Below, piece by piece: positions 1-8,471 of a DNA stretch of 64,000 nt. A program made the translations under genes and the position numbers. The notes under the pieces are model-generated. The model searched no databases, was not told where the DNA came from, and saw nothing but the letters and a program-made list of their open reading frames with translations. The DNA is from Bombella pollinis (GTDB lineage Bacteria; Pseudomonadota; Alphaproteobacteria; Acetobacterales; Acetobacteraceae). Position 1 is the stretch's first letter. Each line of letters begins with the position of its first letter. The DNA lies in the NCBI RefSeq assembly GCF_026385485.1, contig NZ_JANIDX010000005.1:62001-126000 (forward strand). Direction: 5' to 3'.

Positions 1-1
1 C

Positions 2-1843
2 ACCATGTTCCGCCTCTCTTTAGAGGTCGCAACGACACGGCTTATCCTTAGCCATGGCAATGAGGGGGCCTATGCCGCAGGCCATGTTGTGGCCTCCTTT
101 GGGGGCTTCCTCATGGGTAATGATGTAGTGATTGGCGGGATTGTTTTCTGCATCCTGCTTGTTGTCAATTTTATGGTCATTACCAAAGGGTCGGGCCGTA
201 TTGCGGAGGTCTCTGCCCGCTTCTTCCTCGATGCTATGCCCGGTAAACAAATGGCCATTGATGCCGACTTAGCCTCCGGAGCTATTAATGAGCGCGTTGC
301 GCGTGGCAAAAGAAAAGAGTTGGAAGAAGAAAGCTCCTTTTACGGGGCTATGGATGGCGCGGCTAAATTCGTCCGCAATGATGCGATTGCGGGGATTCTC
401 ATCACCGCCATCAATATTCTAGGAGGGCTAACCATTGGTGTGCTGCGCCATAATATGCCCATCAGCGAGGCAGCGCAGACCTTCACCACCCTCACGATTG
501 GTGATGGGTTAGTCTCTCAAATCCCAGCTTTGCTTGTCTCCCTTGCTGCGGGTATTGTCGTCACCAAAGGCGGGACGGATGGCTCTGCCGATGTCACCTT
601 GTTCCGTCAATTAGGCGGCAATGCAAAACCTCTGGCGATTGCAGCAACACTCTCCGCTGTTTTTGCGCTCATGCCGGGCCTGCCTGCCTTTCCCTTCCTC
701 ATGATTTCTATCGCGGCAGGGGTTGGGGCATGGGTCCGCTATAAAACGCCCAAACGTAATGAGGACGAGCCTGACCTGACCCAACCAGCAGCCCCCACCA
801 CACAACCCATTACCGAACTCCTCAAAATCGATCTTTTACGGTTGGAGATTGGTTTTGGCTTGCTCCCCCTTGCCAGCGGGGATGACGCCCAAATTACGCG
901 GCAAATCAAAGCCTTACGGCGCAAAATGGCAACGGATATGGGGTTTATTACCCCTTCAGTCCGCATCCAAGATAATATCCAACTGCCAACAGATCGCTAT
1001 GTCATCAAACTTAAAGAAATTGATATTGCCTCGGGGGAAGTACGGCCTAATCATCTACTGGCGATCTGCCCTACCCATAAAGACGGCCAACCAACATTAC
1101 CCGGTGAAACAACCACCGAGCCATCTTTTCATCTCCCCGCGATATGGATTGACCCAAATTTAAAAAAACAAGCAACAGACCAAGGCTATACAGTTGTGGA
1201 CCCGGTGACGGTCATCATCACCCATCTCACCGAATCCATAAGCCAAAATCTAGGCGATTTGCTCACCTATACCGCTACGCAAGCCTTGCTGGATGACCTC
1301 CCCGCAGAGGAGCAAAAACTGGTCAATGACCTCATCCCCTCGCAAGTCTCACTCAGCACTGTACAACGTGTCCTGCAATCCTTGTTGCAAGAACGCATCT
1401 CCATCCGTGATTTGCCCACAATTTTGGAAAGCATTCAAGAAGGCCACGCTCTCGCTGCAAAGGGCATTAAAGCCCTCACAGCCCATGTCCGTATTCGCCT
1501 CTCCCGACAAATCTGCAATAGCTATGTTGGGCCTTCAGGCTGCATCTCTATGATTACACTCTCCCCAGATTGGGAGAATAACATCCTCAATAACACTGTT
1601 GGCAAAGGCGATGACCGCACCTTAGCCATGCCACCTGCCATGCTGGACCGCTTTGTCACTGCTCTACGCCAAACCTTCGACCAAACGGCTACTTTGGGAG
1701 AGATGCCCGTCATCGTAACCACCTCAGCAACACGGGATTCGGTCCGAATGATTGTGGACCGTATTCGCCCCTCTGTTGCGGTTATGGCGCAAGCAGAAAT
1801 CTACCCCCGTACCCGCATCCGTACTGTTGCAACAGTGAGCTAA
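2..1843 (+). CDS. flhA: Flagellar export gate protein FlhA (5' end outside the window)
   Basis: This is the large membrane subunit of the flagellar type III export gate, whose C-terminal cytoplasmic ring docks chaperone-substrate complexes. The frame is open from base 2, so the true start lies upstream; about 613 residues of an expected ~700 are present. The first ~255 residues carry the remaining transmembrane segments and the conserved cytoplasmic loop around SSFYGAMDGAAKFVRNDAIA, typical of the FHIPEP family. The rest is the soluble domain with the DPVTVIITHL and EGHALA regions. An flhF-like gene follows 50 bp downstream on the same strand, which fits a flagellar operon. No lesion is visible. 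The related virulence export proteins (SctV) are an alternative, but every neighbour is flagellar. Confidence 0.96.
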   Translation, partial: TMFRLSLEVATTRLILSHGNEGAYAAGHVVASFGGFLMGNDVVIGGIVFCILLVVNFMVITKGSGRIAEVSARFFLDAMPGKQMAIDADLASGAINERVARGKRKELEEESSFYGAMDGAAKFVRNDAIAGILITAINILGGLTIGVLRHNMPISEAAQTFTTLTIGDGLVSQIPALLVSLAAGIVVTKGGTDGSADVTLFRQLGGNAKPLAIAATLSAVFALMPGLPAFPFLMISIAAGVGAWVRYKTPKRNEDEPDLTQPAAPTTQPITELLKIDLLRLEIGFGLLPLASGDDAQITRQIKALRRKMATDMGFITPSVRIQDNIQLPTDRYVIKLKEIDIASGEVRPNHLLAICPTHKDGQPTLPGETTTEPSFHLPAIWIDPNLKKQATDQGYTVVDPVTVIITHLTESISQNLGDLLTYTATQALLDDLPAEEQKLVNDLIPSQVSLSTVQRVLQSLLQERISIRDLPTILESIQEGHALAAKGIKALTAHVRIRLSRQICNSYVGPSGCISMITLSPDWENNILNNTVGKGDDRTLAMPPAMLDRFVTALRQTFDQTATLGEMPVIVTTSATRDSVRMIVDRIRPSVAVMAQAEIYPRTRIRTVATVS

Positions 1844-1893
1844 CCTTACTGATACCCTTATAGGCCATCCCCTCCTTTAACTGGATCACGCTC

Positions 1894-2682
1894 ATGACTC
1901 GTTCTTCAACCGATCAGCACACCACACAGCCAGTAGAGACGGGCGATGTTGTTCTCCCCTCTAATGCGCTAAGTGTCCCAGAGATTCTCGCTTGGCATTC
2001 CATCCCCCAAGAGCTTATCACCGCGATGGCCGGTAGCAGCCTTGCTGAAGGGTTAGAGCGTGTCATTCACTTTGCCCCGCTGCCTTTAACACCTGGTATT
2101 CCGCTTGCTTTGGGCGGGGCGTCTGGCTCTGGCAAATCACTGACCCTTGCTAAATTAGCCGCACGCTATGCCCGCCAAGCGCGGCAATCAAAAGGTAAAC
2201 TCCGCCAGCCCCTCGTTTTAGCCTGCGATAGCACCCCCGGCAGTTACATCAAACTGGCTTCGATTCTGCGTGGTTGTGACCTAGAGTTGGTCAAAGCCTA
2301 TGGCGGCATGGACCCCGAGGAGATTGACGGCCAAGACCGCATCATTCTGGTGGATTTACCGGGGCTTTGTGTCTATTCCCCCACAGCCATGACGGAAATG
2401 CGTGAGGTGATAGACCGTACAAAAGCACGCCTCTCATTAGTCGTCCCAGCGGGGATGGACCCAGAAGAAAGCACTGATATTGCTGCGGCCTTCCATCATT
2501 GTGGGGCGGATTCACTCATTGCCAGCCGTATGGAGCAAGCCGGGCGTATTGGTAGCATCATTACCGCGGCGGCTTGTGGTTTATCTTTAACCTATGGGAG
2601 TTATTCCGGCTCTATCAATGAGGGTTTTACGCAACTCACCCCGGCTATTCTTGCCCGTCGGCTGCTCGTCTTACCGGGGTGA
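1894..2682 (+). CDS. flhF: FlhF-like SRP-type GTPase
   Basis: This is a short (262 aa) G-domain protein of the signal-recognition-particle GTPase class. In polar flagellates FlhF sets the position of the flagellum. The P-loop GGASGSGKS is near residue 75, followed by a helical stretch typical of SRP GTPases. Further on are a CDSTPGS segment, the G3-like VDLPG near residue 153, and a C-terminal SRMEQAGRIGSI stretch where SRP GTPases have TKLDExxxxG. The usual G4 TKxD is therefore degenerate (SRME). There is no long N-terminal basic domain, so the protein is shorter than classical FlhF (~400 aa or more). Its place behind flhA supports FlhF rather than FtsY or Ffh. Whether it still hydrolyses GTP is open. 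Confidence 0.75.
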   Translation: MTRSSTDQHTTQPVETGDVVLPSNALSVPEILAWHSIPQELITAMAGSSLAEGLERVIHFAPLPLTPGIPLALGGASGSGKSLTLAKLAARYARQARQSKGKLRQPLVLACDSTPGSYIKLASILRGCDLELVKAYGGMDPEEIDGQDRIILVDLPGLCVYSPTAMTEMREVIDRTKARLSLVVPAGMDPEESTDIAAAFHHCGADSLIASRMEQAGRIGSIITAAACGLSLTYGSYSGSINEGFTQLTPAILARRLLVLPG

Positions 2683-2687
2683 TATAA

Positions 2688-2706
2688 AAGGGGGGCGTTA
2701 CCCCCC
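2688..2706 (-). terminator. Rho-independent terminator of the fliF-fliP operon, overlapping the fliP stop
   Basis: Read on the minus strand, six G, the five bases TAACG and six C are followed by TTTTAT. That is a perfect 6-bp G/C stem with a short T run. The fliP stop codon TAA (2700-2698) lies in the loop, so termination signal and stop codon share the same bases. It also separates the convergent flhF gene. Confidence 0.6.
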
Positions 2707-3567
2707 ACCAAAACTGCGGACTAAACCACCAGAGACCATCTGGAAGCCATCCACCAATACAAAGAAAATCAATTTAAACGGCAAAGAGATGGTCGGCGGG
2801 GGAAGCATCATCATCCCCAAGCTCATCAACACACTAGATGTCACAAGGTCTATCACCAAGAAGGGCAAATAGAGCAAAAAGCCCATCTCAAAACCACGGC
2901 TTAGCTCCCCTACCATAAAGGCTGGGACAATCACCCGCCAAGGCGGCCGCACCGTGGTGGTGTGGGTACCATCCTTCCCCTCCACTGGCGTTGCCTCTGG
3001 CTTAACACCAGCGAGATGATAGAAAATAGCCACATCATTAGGCCGCGCATTGCGAATCATAAAATCGCGGAACGGCTCTGCCGCTGCTTGCAAGCCTGCA
3101 ATTTCATCAACGCGGCCATCCATCAGCGGCTCTATCCCTTGCTCCCAAGAGCGTTCCAATGTGGGCTGCATCACAAAAAAGGAGAGAATGAGGGCCAGCG
3201 CAATCAGCACCATATTAGGCGGTGTCCCCTGCGCACCAATGGCACTACGTAAAAGCGACAGCGTAATGATAATCCGCGTAAAAGCCGTCATCATCACCAG
3301 CAAACTCGGTGCGAGGGAGAGAAACCCCACAATCGCCGTAAGCTGGACAAGACGGCTTGTCGTCCCCGCCTCGCCAATGCCACCGCCTTTACCCATATCA
3401 AAAGTGATGGATTGTGCAAAAGCTGGATGCGCTGCCACACATAACAACACGCCACCTATCACCACGCCACACAAAGCCATGATGCCACATATCACGCTCC
3501 GTTTTATCGGCTTATGCTGTTTGGCAGCCTTCATCATGGCAAAGCGACCTTTATCACTCTGGTTCAT
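2698..3567 (-). CDS. fliP: Flagellar export gate protein FliP
   Basis: This is a core subunit of the FliPQR export gate in the inner membrane. The N-terminus has a cleavable signal-like hydrophobic stretch ending AHPAFAQS. Several transmembrane segments follow: LTAIVGFLSLAPSLLVMMTA, MVLIALALILSFFVMQP, and C-terminal MGFLLYLPFLVIDLVTSSVL and IFFVLVDGFQMVSGGL. The motifs FTRIIITLSLLRSAIG and GTPPNMVL are diagnostic. I chose the ATG at 3567 (MNQSDKG), which has a GAGAGG-type ribosome site and starts 28 bp after fliO. An ATG at 3633 would overlap fliO. It is the last gene of fliF-G-H-N-O-P. fliQ and fliR do not follow, which is a split from the common order. Confidence 0.95.
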   Translation of the reverse strand: MNQSDKGRFAMMKAAKQHKPIKRSVICGIMALCGVVIGGVLLCVAAHPAFAQSITFDMGKGGGIGEAGTTSRLVQLTAIVGFLSLAPSLLVMMTAFTRIIITLSLLRSAIGAQGTPPNMVLIALALILSFFVMQPTLERSWEQGIEPLMDGRVDEIAGLQAAAEPFRDFMIRNARPNDVAIFYHLAGVKPEATPVEGKDGTHTTTVRPPWRVIVPAFMVGELSRGFEMGFLLYLPFLVIDLVTSSVLMSLGMMMLPPPTISLPFKLIFFVLVDGFQMVSGGLVRSFGGG

Positions 3568-3595
3568 ACGCTTACGCCTCTCATCTCTCTGGCTA

Positions 3596-3994
3596 TTACG
3601 CTGTCTCTGATGCGCTCTCTTTAAGAGGAGCAATGTCCTTTAAAGGCTGGGTTGGGCCATCGCCTAACCAGCCAATACAGAGGTCTGTCGGGCCACCTGT
3701 AAGAATCACCGCTGTGGCCTGCTGCCCTTCCGGGCCTTTTACAGCGACAGAAAAAAGCGTTCGTTTTGCTCCCAAAGGTACGGCATCTTGCACTTTTAAA
3801 GCACGCTCCGGGGCCGCTTCAGTTACCTGCAATAAGCGAGGCATACGGTGGCGCATACGGCGTAAGAACCACGGCGTTATGAAAATAAGCCCCACAACAA
3901 GCCCTAACGCTAATACGGGATTCATGTGAAACCCCATAACAGCCTGCATCATCGCCCCAGAACCATGAACCCCACTAACTGGTGCTGGTGTCAT
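3596..3994 (-). CDS. fliO: FliO-like flagellar biosynthesis protein
   Basis: This is a small bitopic membrane protein (132 aa) that in other bacteria assists FliP complex assembly. A single hydrophobic helix (PVLALGLVVGLIFITPWFL, residues ~25-43) is followed by a basic RRMRHRMPR stretch. A soluble domain then has the FliO pattern VQDAVPLGAKRTLFSVAV...AVILTGGPTDLCIGWL. Position between fliN and fliP is the classical fliO position. Sequence conservation in this family is weak, so the call rests partly on context. Several ATGs near the N-terminus could serve as start; the longest is given, 14 bp after fliN. Confidence 0.82.
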   Translation of the reverse strand: MTPAPVSGVHGSGAMMQAVMGFHMNPVLALGLVVGLIFITPWFLRRMRHRMPRLLQVTEAAPERALKVQDAVPLGAKRTLFSVAVKGPEGQQATAVILTGGPTDLCIGWLGDGPTQPLKDIAPLKESASETA

Positions 3995-4008
3995 AATCGG
4001 ACGAAACC

Positions 4009-4416
4009 TTACGCACTAGCTGATGACGACATAATCTCCGTCATCGTCACAGCAATATTATCATCCTCAATGATAGTGATTTCCCCACGAGCAATCAGCC
4101 GATCATTGGCGTAAATATCAATCGAGGCCCCTAATTTACGATTTAGCGGCACAACAGCCCCACGGCCAAGGCGTACCAAGTCCCGCACGGGCATTTTAAC
4201 ATCGCCCACCACGGCTGTAATTTTGACAGGAACATCAAGAATCGCCTCACGGTCACGGGCTTTTTCCTGCTCGCTATCGTAATATTTACCGGCCCGCTCT
4301 GCGCCTTCTTCTGCTACCTCGGACGAAAAATCGGACAAATCAACACCACCAGAGGCCTGCTTATCATCAGGCTGAGGGGCAGTCGCATTAGGGTTGGTCT
4401 CTGTCTCATCTGCCAT
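4009..4416 (-). CDS. fliN: Flagellar motor switch protein FliN
   Basis: FliN forms the base of the cytoplasmic C-ring and takes part in rotation switching and export docking. It has 135 residues. The acidic, variable N-terminus (about 55 residues) is followed by a SpoA (surface presentation of antigens) domain with LDVPVKITAVVGDVKMPVRD, then LGRGAVVPLNRKLGASIDIY and ANDRLIARGEITIIEDDNIA. The gene starts 2 bp after fliH ends, so translation is probably coupled. No defect is seen. Confidence 0.95.
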   Translation of the reverse strand: MADETETNPNATAPQPDDKQASGGVDLSDFSSEVAEEGAERAGKYYDSEQEKARDREAILDVPVKITAVVGDVKMPVRDLVRLGRGAVVPLNRKLGASIDIYANDRLIARGEITIIEDDNIAVTMTEIMSSSASA

Positions 4417-4418
4417 GC

Positions 4419-5141
4419 TTATTCTCCTTCTTTTTGTACTATATGCGGCTCTACATCCTGCACGGCCTCTTGCTCACTTACAGGAGCCAGCCTGATGAGT
4501 GCCTCCACCGCTTCTGCGACACGATGCCGCACGGCCTCTGCCCATTGGCTCTCATCCAACGTGATGCGCGCTTGCGCGGCCGAAATCGCTACACTACCGG
4601 CTTTGCGCTCGGCTTCTGCCGTAATGGCAACATCCTTCGCCCCGGCAAGAGCGGTGCGAAGGGCTGGCTCATCAGCCTTAGCGCAATCAAGAGTGATGGT
4701 GCCCTCACATTGAGCCACCAATAAGGCGGCGTCCTCAGCAAGCTGATGGCGCAACCCTGTTTGTGAGAGATCTCCCGCAAAAAGCTGCTCAACAACCCGG
4801 CACACCCCCTCCACAAATTGCTCTGCAAGCCGCATCATCTTGGCATTACGGTGGGTCTCCTCCTCCTCCATAAACGCTAAGACCTGCGCGATAGAGTTTG
4901 CCATCTCATCACTCAAGCTCTGCACGGCATCCCCCTCACCTTGGCGATAACCTTGCTGATAAGCCTCAGCTTTAAGACGTTCCAACTCATCAGGGTGGAG
5001 CGTAATGCTCGGCTCTGGCTCCTCCTCCTCATCATCAAGCACCTCTCCCACCACGTCATGCTCATGGCGGGAAAAATCCTCCAAACTCTCACTGAAACTC
5101 CACCGCTTGGGCGGAGCAGCCTGCTGTGTGATGTTGCTCAT
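4419..5141 (-). CDS. fliH: FliH-like flagellar assembly protein
   Basis: FliH is the cytoplasmic regulator and stalk of the FliI export ATPase. The product is 240 aa with an acidic N-terminal third rich in Glu. The segment AEAYQQGYRQGEGDA (residues ~55-70) carries the small-residue G/A-x3-G/A repeats typical of FliH. A C-terminal VATP-synthase-E-like domain follows. Sequence similarity in the family is low, so the call rests on this pattern and on its position 5 bp after fliG and 2 bp before fliN. fliI itself is not in this window. Confidence 0.82.
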   Translation of the reverse strand: MSNITQQAAPPKRWSFSESLEDFSRHEHDVVGEVLDDEEEEPEPSITLHPDELERLKAEAYQQGYRQGEGDAVQSLSDEMANSIAQVLAFMEEEETHRNAKMMRLAEQFVEGVCRVVEQLFAGDLSQTGLRHQLAEDAALLVAQCEGTITLDCAKADEPALRTALAGAKDVAITAEAERKAGSVAISAAQARITLDESQWAEAVRHRVAEAVEALIRLAPVSEQEAVQDVEPHIVQKEGE

Positions 5142-5146
5142 CAGAT

Positions 5147-6232
5147 TTACTCGATGATTTCATCTTCAGAGGAGGAAGGCGAAATATCAATTTCACCATC
5201 ATTCGCCAGACCTTTAATGAGCACAATCAGCTCCATCTGTGCGGCTTCTGCATCACGCAAACGCACAGCCCCCATGCCGCGGATCTCATCCTCCAAGAGG
5301 CCCGCAGCACGCTTAGACATGCATTTAAAGAACAACTCCCGCACAGTCTGATTGGCCGCTTTAAGGGCCAAGGGCAGCCGACTTTTTGCCTCGCCATCGC
5401 GATTGATCGCTGCCATGACGCGCATCATGTCATCAGGGGTGAGACGCTTGATATCATCGAAGGTGAACTTCAGTTGATTCACCTTCTCCATATCTTCTTC
5501 GCTCAACAGGCCAAGCTTCTCCGTGAGAGAAGCCTCCGTTTTGCGATCGAAGTTATTATACACCTCCGCCACAAAGGCATAACTATCGCGCTTGGTGGAC
5601 CGTCCAAAGGCCATAATCAGCTCCTTACGGAGGGTCATCTCCAAACTCTCCAGCACATCCTTGCTGACAGGACTCATATGGAGGATGCGCATAATTACAT
5701 CAGTAGCGAACTCCTCAGGGAAAAGCGTAAGCACACGCGCCACATGCGCTGGAGCGATATAGCTAAGGATAACCGCCACGGTCTGCGGTTGTTCATTACG
5801 CAGATAATTTGCCAAAGTGGCCTCGGGCATATTGCCCATTTTGGCCCATACGCTACGCCCTGATGGGCCGCGTATATCCTCCATGATCTTCTCGACCACT
5901 TCAGCAGGAAGGGCGCGTTTAAGGTAATCTTCTGTCGTTTCATAACTGCCGACAAAGCCATCTGCGCTCGAATATTTCTCTGCAAACTCGTTACAAACAG
6001 CTTCAACCCGATCCGCCTGTACAATCCCCAAAACGGACATCGCTTTGGAAATGTCGCGCACCTCATCCTCCTGCAAAGAACGAAAAATACGCGCTGAACG
6101 CTCTTGGCCTAGAGCGAGCATCAAAATAGCGGCTTTCTCGCTCCCCTTCATCGCCGCGATTAACCCGGGGCGCGCTGTCTCGGATTGACCGGCAGCGGCA
6201 TCCAACCCGCCATTCATCATTTGCTCTGCCAT
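5147..6232 (-). CDS. fliG: Flagellar motor switch protein FliG
   Basis: FliG is the rotor protein that contacts the stator and couples the C-ring to the MS-ring. It has 361 residues, close to the usual ~340. The N-terminal domain has KAAILMLALGQERSARIF. The middle domain has the EHPQT-like ANYLRNEQPQTVAVILSYI and EFATDVIMRI. The C-terminal torque domain has FTFDDIKRLTPDDMMRVMAA and MSKRAAGLLEDEIRGMGAVR, whose charged residues face MotA. The gene is 11 bp after fliF and 5 bp before fliH. Confidence 0.97.
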   Translation of the reverse strand: MAEQMMNGGLDAAAGQSETARPGLIAAMKGSEKAAILMLALGQERSARIFRSLQEDEVRDISKAMSVLGIVQADRVEAVCNEFAEKYSSADGFVGSYETTEDYLKRALPAEVVEKIMEDIRGPSGRSVWAKMGNMPEATLANYLRNEQPQTVAVILSYIAPAHVARVLTLFPEEFATDVIMRILHMSPVSKDVLESLEMTLRKELIMAFGRSTKRDSYAFVAEVYNNFDRKTEASLTEKLGLLSEEDMEKVNQLKFTFDDIKRLTPDDMMRVMAAINRDGEAKSRLPLALKAANQTVRELFFKCMSKRAAGLLEDEIRGMGAVRLRDAEAAQMELIVLIKGLANDGEIDISPSSSEDEIIE

Positions 6233-6243
6233 GATGGCCCTCC

Positions 6244-7899
6244 TTAACTCTCTGCCACTGGTTTGGTTGGCTCTGGCTCAGCTAACCAATTACGAATGAC
6301 GGCAACGGCATCATCAGGGTTCGTCTCAACACGTTGAACAACACGCGCGAGGGCCTCTCGGCGCATCTTCCCTTCCACACCCTCAACGCTGATGCGATCA
6401 CCACGGTCTACGGCATCATCTGGCTTGGCCTCACCCTCTGCCATACCGGGGGCCGCTGTAGCATCCATCGCAGCAGCATTTTGTGCAGCAGCAGCTTCGC
6501 TCCCCTTACGCACACGCCGTAGAATAGGCCCAAAGAGCATTGCCGCCGCGCCGAGGAGCAAGAGAATGGGAACAATCCATTCCGCCAGATAGATAATCAT
6601 CTCTCTGGTAAAGAATGGTGTCTTCTCATGCGGAAGGTCTGTCCCACCATCAACACGGAATGGCATTGAAACAACATTGACCTCATCACCGCGTGTCTTG
6701 TCATAGCCAATGGTTGTCTGCACTAATTGGGTTAGGCGTTTAACCTCAGCTTCATCCAAAGGCTTCCATGATGGTTTACCGTTTTTATCAGCCGTAACAG
6801 TCCCATCCACCAGCACAGCAAGACTAATCCGCGACACACGCGGGCGTGTCTGATTAATAACGCGCGTCCGCTTGCCGATTTCGTAATTATTCGTCTCATC
6901 CGTCCGCTCCTCGCTGGAGCCTGTCCGGTTATTCTGCCCTGCATTTGCGTTAGGAAGGTTATTGCCAACGCTGGTATTCTGATTCGCCTCCGTATTGGCA
7001 CTCTTATCCGTACTCGTGCTTTGGGAGCGCAAGACTTGCTCATTCGGATCGTACGATTCATCGGTCTCATGGATGAGGTCCGTATTCATCGTCACAGCCG
7101 CGCGTGCCCGCACATGGCCCATGCCTAATGTAGGAGTAAGAATATCCTCCACCGCTTGCGCAAGACGCTGCTCCTCAGCATGACGTTGCTTTTCTAAAGA
7201 CGATTCTTGGCCTGCAAGACTATCTGGGTCTCCGGGACGTGCTAGAACATCCCCCCGCGTATCCACGATGGAAATACCATGCGCCTTTAATCCCGGTACT
7301 GCTGCAGACACTAGGTTCTGAATCGCGGAAATCGCATCCTCTGATACTGCTCCAGTACGCCCCACATCCAAAATCACACTCGCTTGGGATGGGTTCGTCT
7401 CCGTAGAAAATAAGTCACGATGAGGCAAAACAAGATGTACACGCACATTCCTTACACCGTGAATGAGACGGATGGAGCGTTCCAACTCGCCTTCCAAAGC
7501 GCGTGTCTCGTCTATGCCTTGCTCAAACTGCGTGCTGGTGAGCGTGCCGCTTTTATCAAACAGCTCATACCCGACAATCCCCCCACCGGGCAGACCCGCC
7601 TTGGCCAATAGAAGCCGCGCCTCTGCCACCTTGTTGGTCGGCACATACAAGGTACGGCCATCCGGCCCTGTATTAGTAGGGATATGCGCCTTGGCAAGGT
7701 CATCCACCATCTCGGCGGCTTCATTAAGCTCTAAATCCCCATAGAGCAGGGACATAGAGGAGGTACGATTATGAAAAGCAATTACCCCAAGGGAGAGCAA
7801 CAACATCACCCCTACGACCCCAAGAGCAATAAGCCTTATCCGGCCAAGGCTCTTCAACCCTTCTATAATCTGCGGCAAACGGAGCTTACTAAACTGCAT
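6244..7899 (-). CDS. fliF: Flagellar MS-ring protein FliF
   Basis: FliF builds the MS-ring in the inner membrane, the platform for the rotor and export gate. It has 551 residues. An N-terminal transmembrane helix (LIALGVVGVMLLLSLGVIAF) and a C-terminal one (IIYLAEWIVPILLLLGAAAMLF) flank the periplasmic ring-building motifs. Typical sequences are SLLYGDLELNEAAEMVDDL, GGGIVGYELFDK, RALEGELERSI and ASVILDVGRTG. The C-terminal tail that binds FliG is present. It is the first gene of the fliF-G-H-N-O-P operon; candidate regulatory boxes lie at 7966-8047 upstream. Confidence 0.97.
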   Translation of the reverse strand: MQFSKLRLPQIIEGLKSLGRIRLIALGVVGVMLLLSLGVIAFHNRTSSMSLLYGDLELNEAAEMVDDLAKAHIPTNTGPDGRTLYVPTNKVAEARLLLAKAGLPGGGIVGYELFDKSGTLTSTQFEQGIDETRALEGELERSIRLIHGVRNVRVHLVLPHRDLFSTETNPSQASVILDVGRTGAVSEDAISAIQNLVSAAVPGLKAHGISIVDTRGDVLARPGDPDSLAGQESSLEKQRHAEEQRLAQAVEDILTPTLGMGHVRARAAVTMNTDLIHETDESYDPNEQVLRSQSTSTDKSANTEANQNTSVGNNLPNANAGQNNRTGSSEERTDETNNYEIGKRTRVINQTRPRVSRISLAVLVDGTVTADKNGKPSWKPLDEAEVKRLTQLVQTTIGYDKTRGDEVNVVSMPFRVDGGTDLPHEKTPFFTREMIIYLAEWIVPILLLLGAAAMLFGPILRRVRKGSEAAAAQNAAAMDATAAPGMAEGEAKPDDAVDRGDRISVEGVEGKMRREALARVVQRVETNPDDAVAVIRNWLAEPEPTKPVAES

Positions 7900-7965
7900 A
7901 TAACGGGTATCTACCTGCTGCTCTTACGCCGGAAGCAGCAAAGCCCGCTACCGGATTTACCATAT

Positions 7966-8047
7966 AAGCCACAATAATTATGGCAAGACTATCGCTCTCA
8001 TGTCCTAACTAACCTTCACTATAGCCCAATGTAAAGCCTATATAAGG
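7966..8047 (-). promoter_or_regulatory. Candidate flagellar regulatory boxes upstream of fliF
   Basis: The 178 bp between fliF and the lipoprotein gene contain two AT-rich elements that recur before other flagellar operons. One reads CAATGTAAAGCCTATATAAG on the plus strand (8028-8047). The other runs from AAGCC (7966) to TATGGC (7984). Close relatives of both lie upstream of the bactofilin-motE operon (9670-9725). The recurrence is seen directly; that they are regulator sites or promoters is inference. Confidence 0.4.
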
Positions 8048-8077
8048 TTAATTATCGGTGTATGCCTTTACACCTGA

Positions 8078-8461
8078 TTACGGTGCAAAATATTGTGTGC
8101 TAGGCGGCACCTTCTTAGCGGGCATCATAAGACGATTAGCGTTTTGCTCTGGCGTCAAACCACGCGGCCCTTCATACGTCTCATGAGCCATATTCGGCGT
8201 TAATTCTGGCCGTGCCCAACAATCCACACCATTCCAGCTCTGCGTACAATAAGGCTGCGGAGGCGGGGTGCGTTCTGGTGGGGCGCACCAATCCTCCCCT
8301 TCCTCCAAATAACCTGCTTGGCACTGCCGCCCTGTCATCTTGCTAGCCAGATAATCTGGCGCACATGCGCTAAGCCCAACTAAGGTAGGCATAAGCACAA
8401 ACATCGCCTTCCACGAGCGTGATAATGAACAAGACTGCCCCATGATTCGCTTCTCCTGCAT
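8078..8461 (-). CDS. Small Cys/Pro-rich lipoprotein of unknown function
   Basis: The product is about 127 aa from the ATG at 8461, which is preceded by a GAGGGG ribosome site 10 bp after the motE-like gene. A second ATG at 8443 also has a good AGGAGA site. The N-terminus is a lipoprotein signal with lipobox LSAC (cysteine about 20 residues after the second Met), so the mature protein should be a lipid-anchored periplasmic protein. The mature part has four further cysteines and two similar blocks, EDWCAPPERTPPP and GVDCWARPELTP. I do not recognise the family. Position at the end of a bactofilin-motE operon suggests a flagellum-related envelope role, but this is only context. Confidence 0.7.
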   Translation of the reverse strand: MQEKRIMGQSCSLSRSWKAMFVLMPTLVGLSACAPDYLASKMTGRQCQAGYLEEGEDWCAPPERTPPPQPYCTQSWNGVDCWARPELTPNMAHETYEGPRGLTPEQNANRLMMPAKKVPPSTQYFAP

Positions 8462-8471
8462 TATCCCCTCA

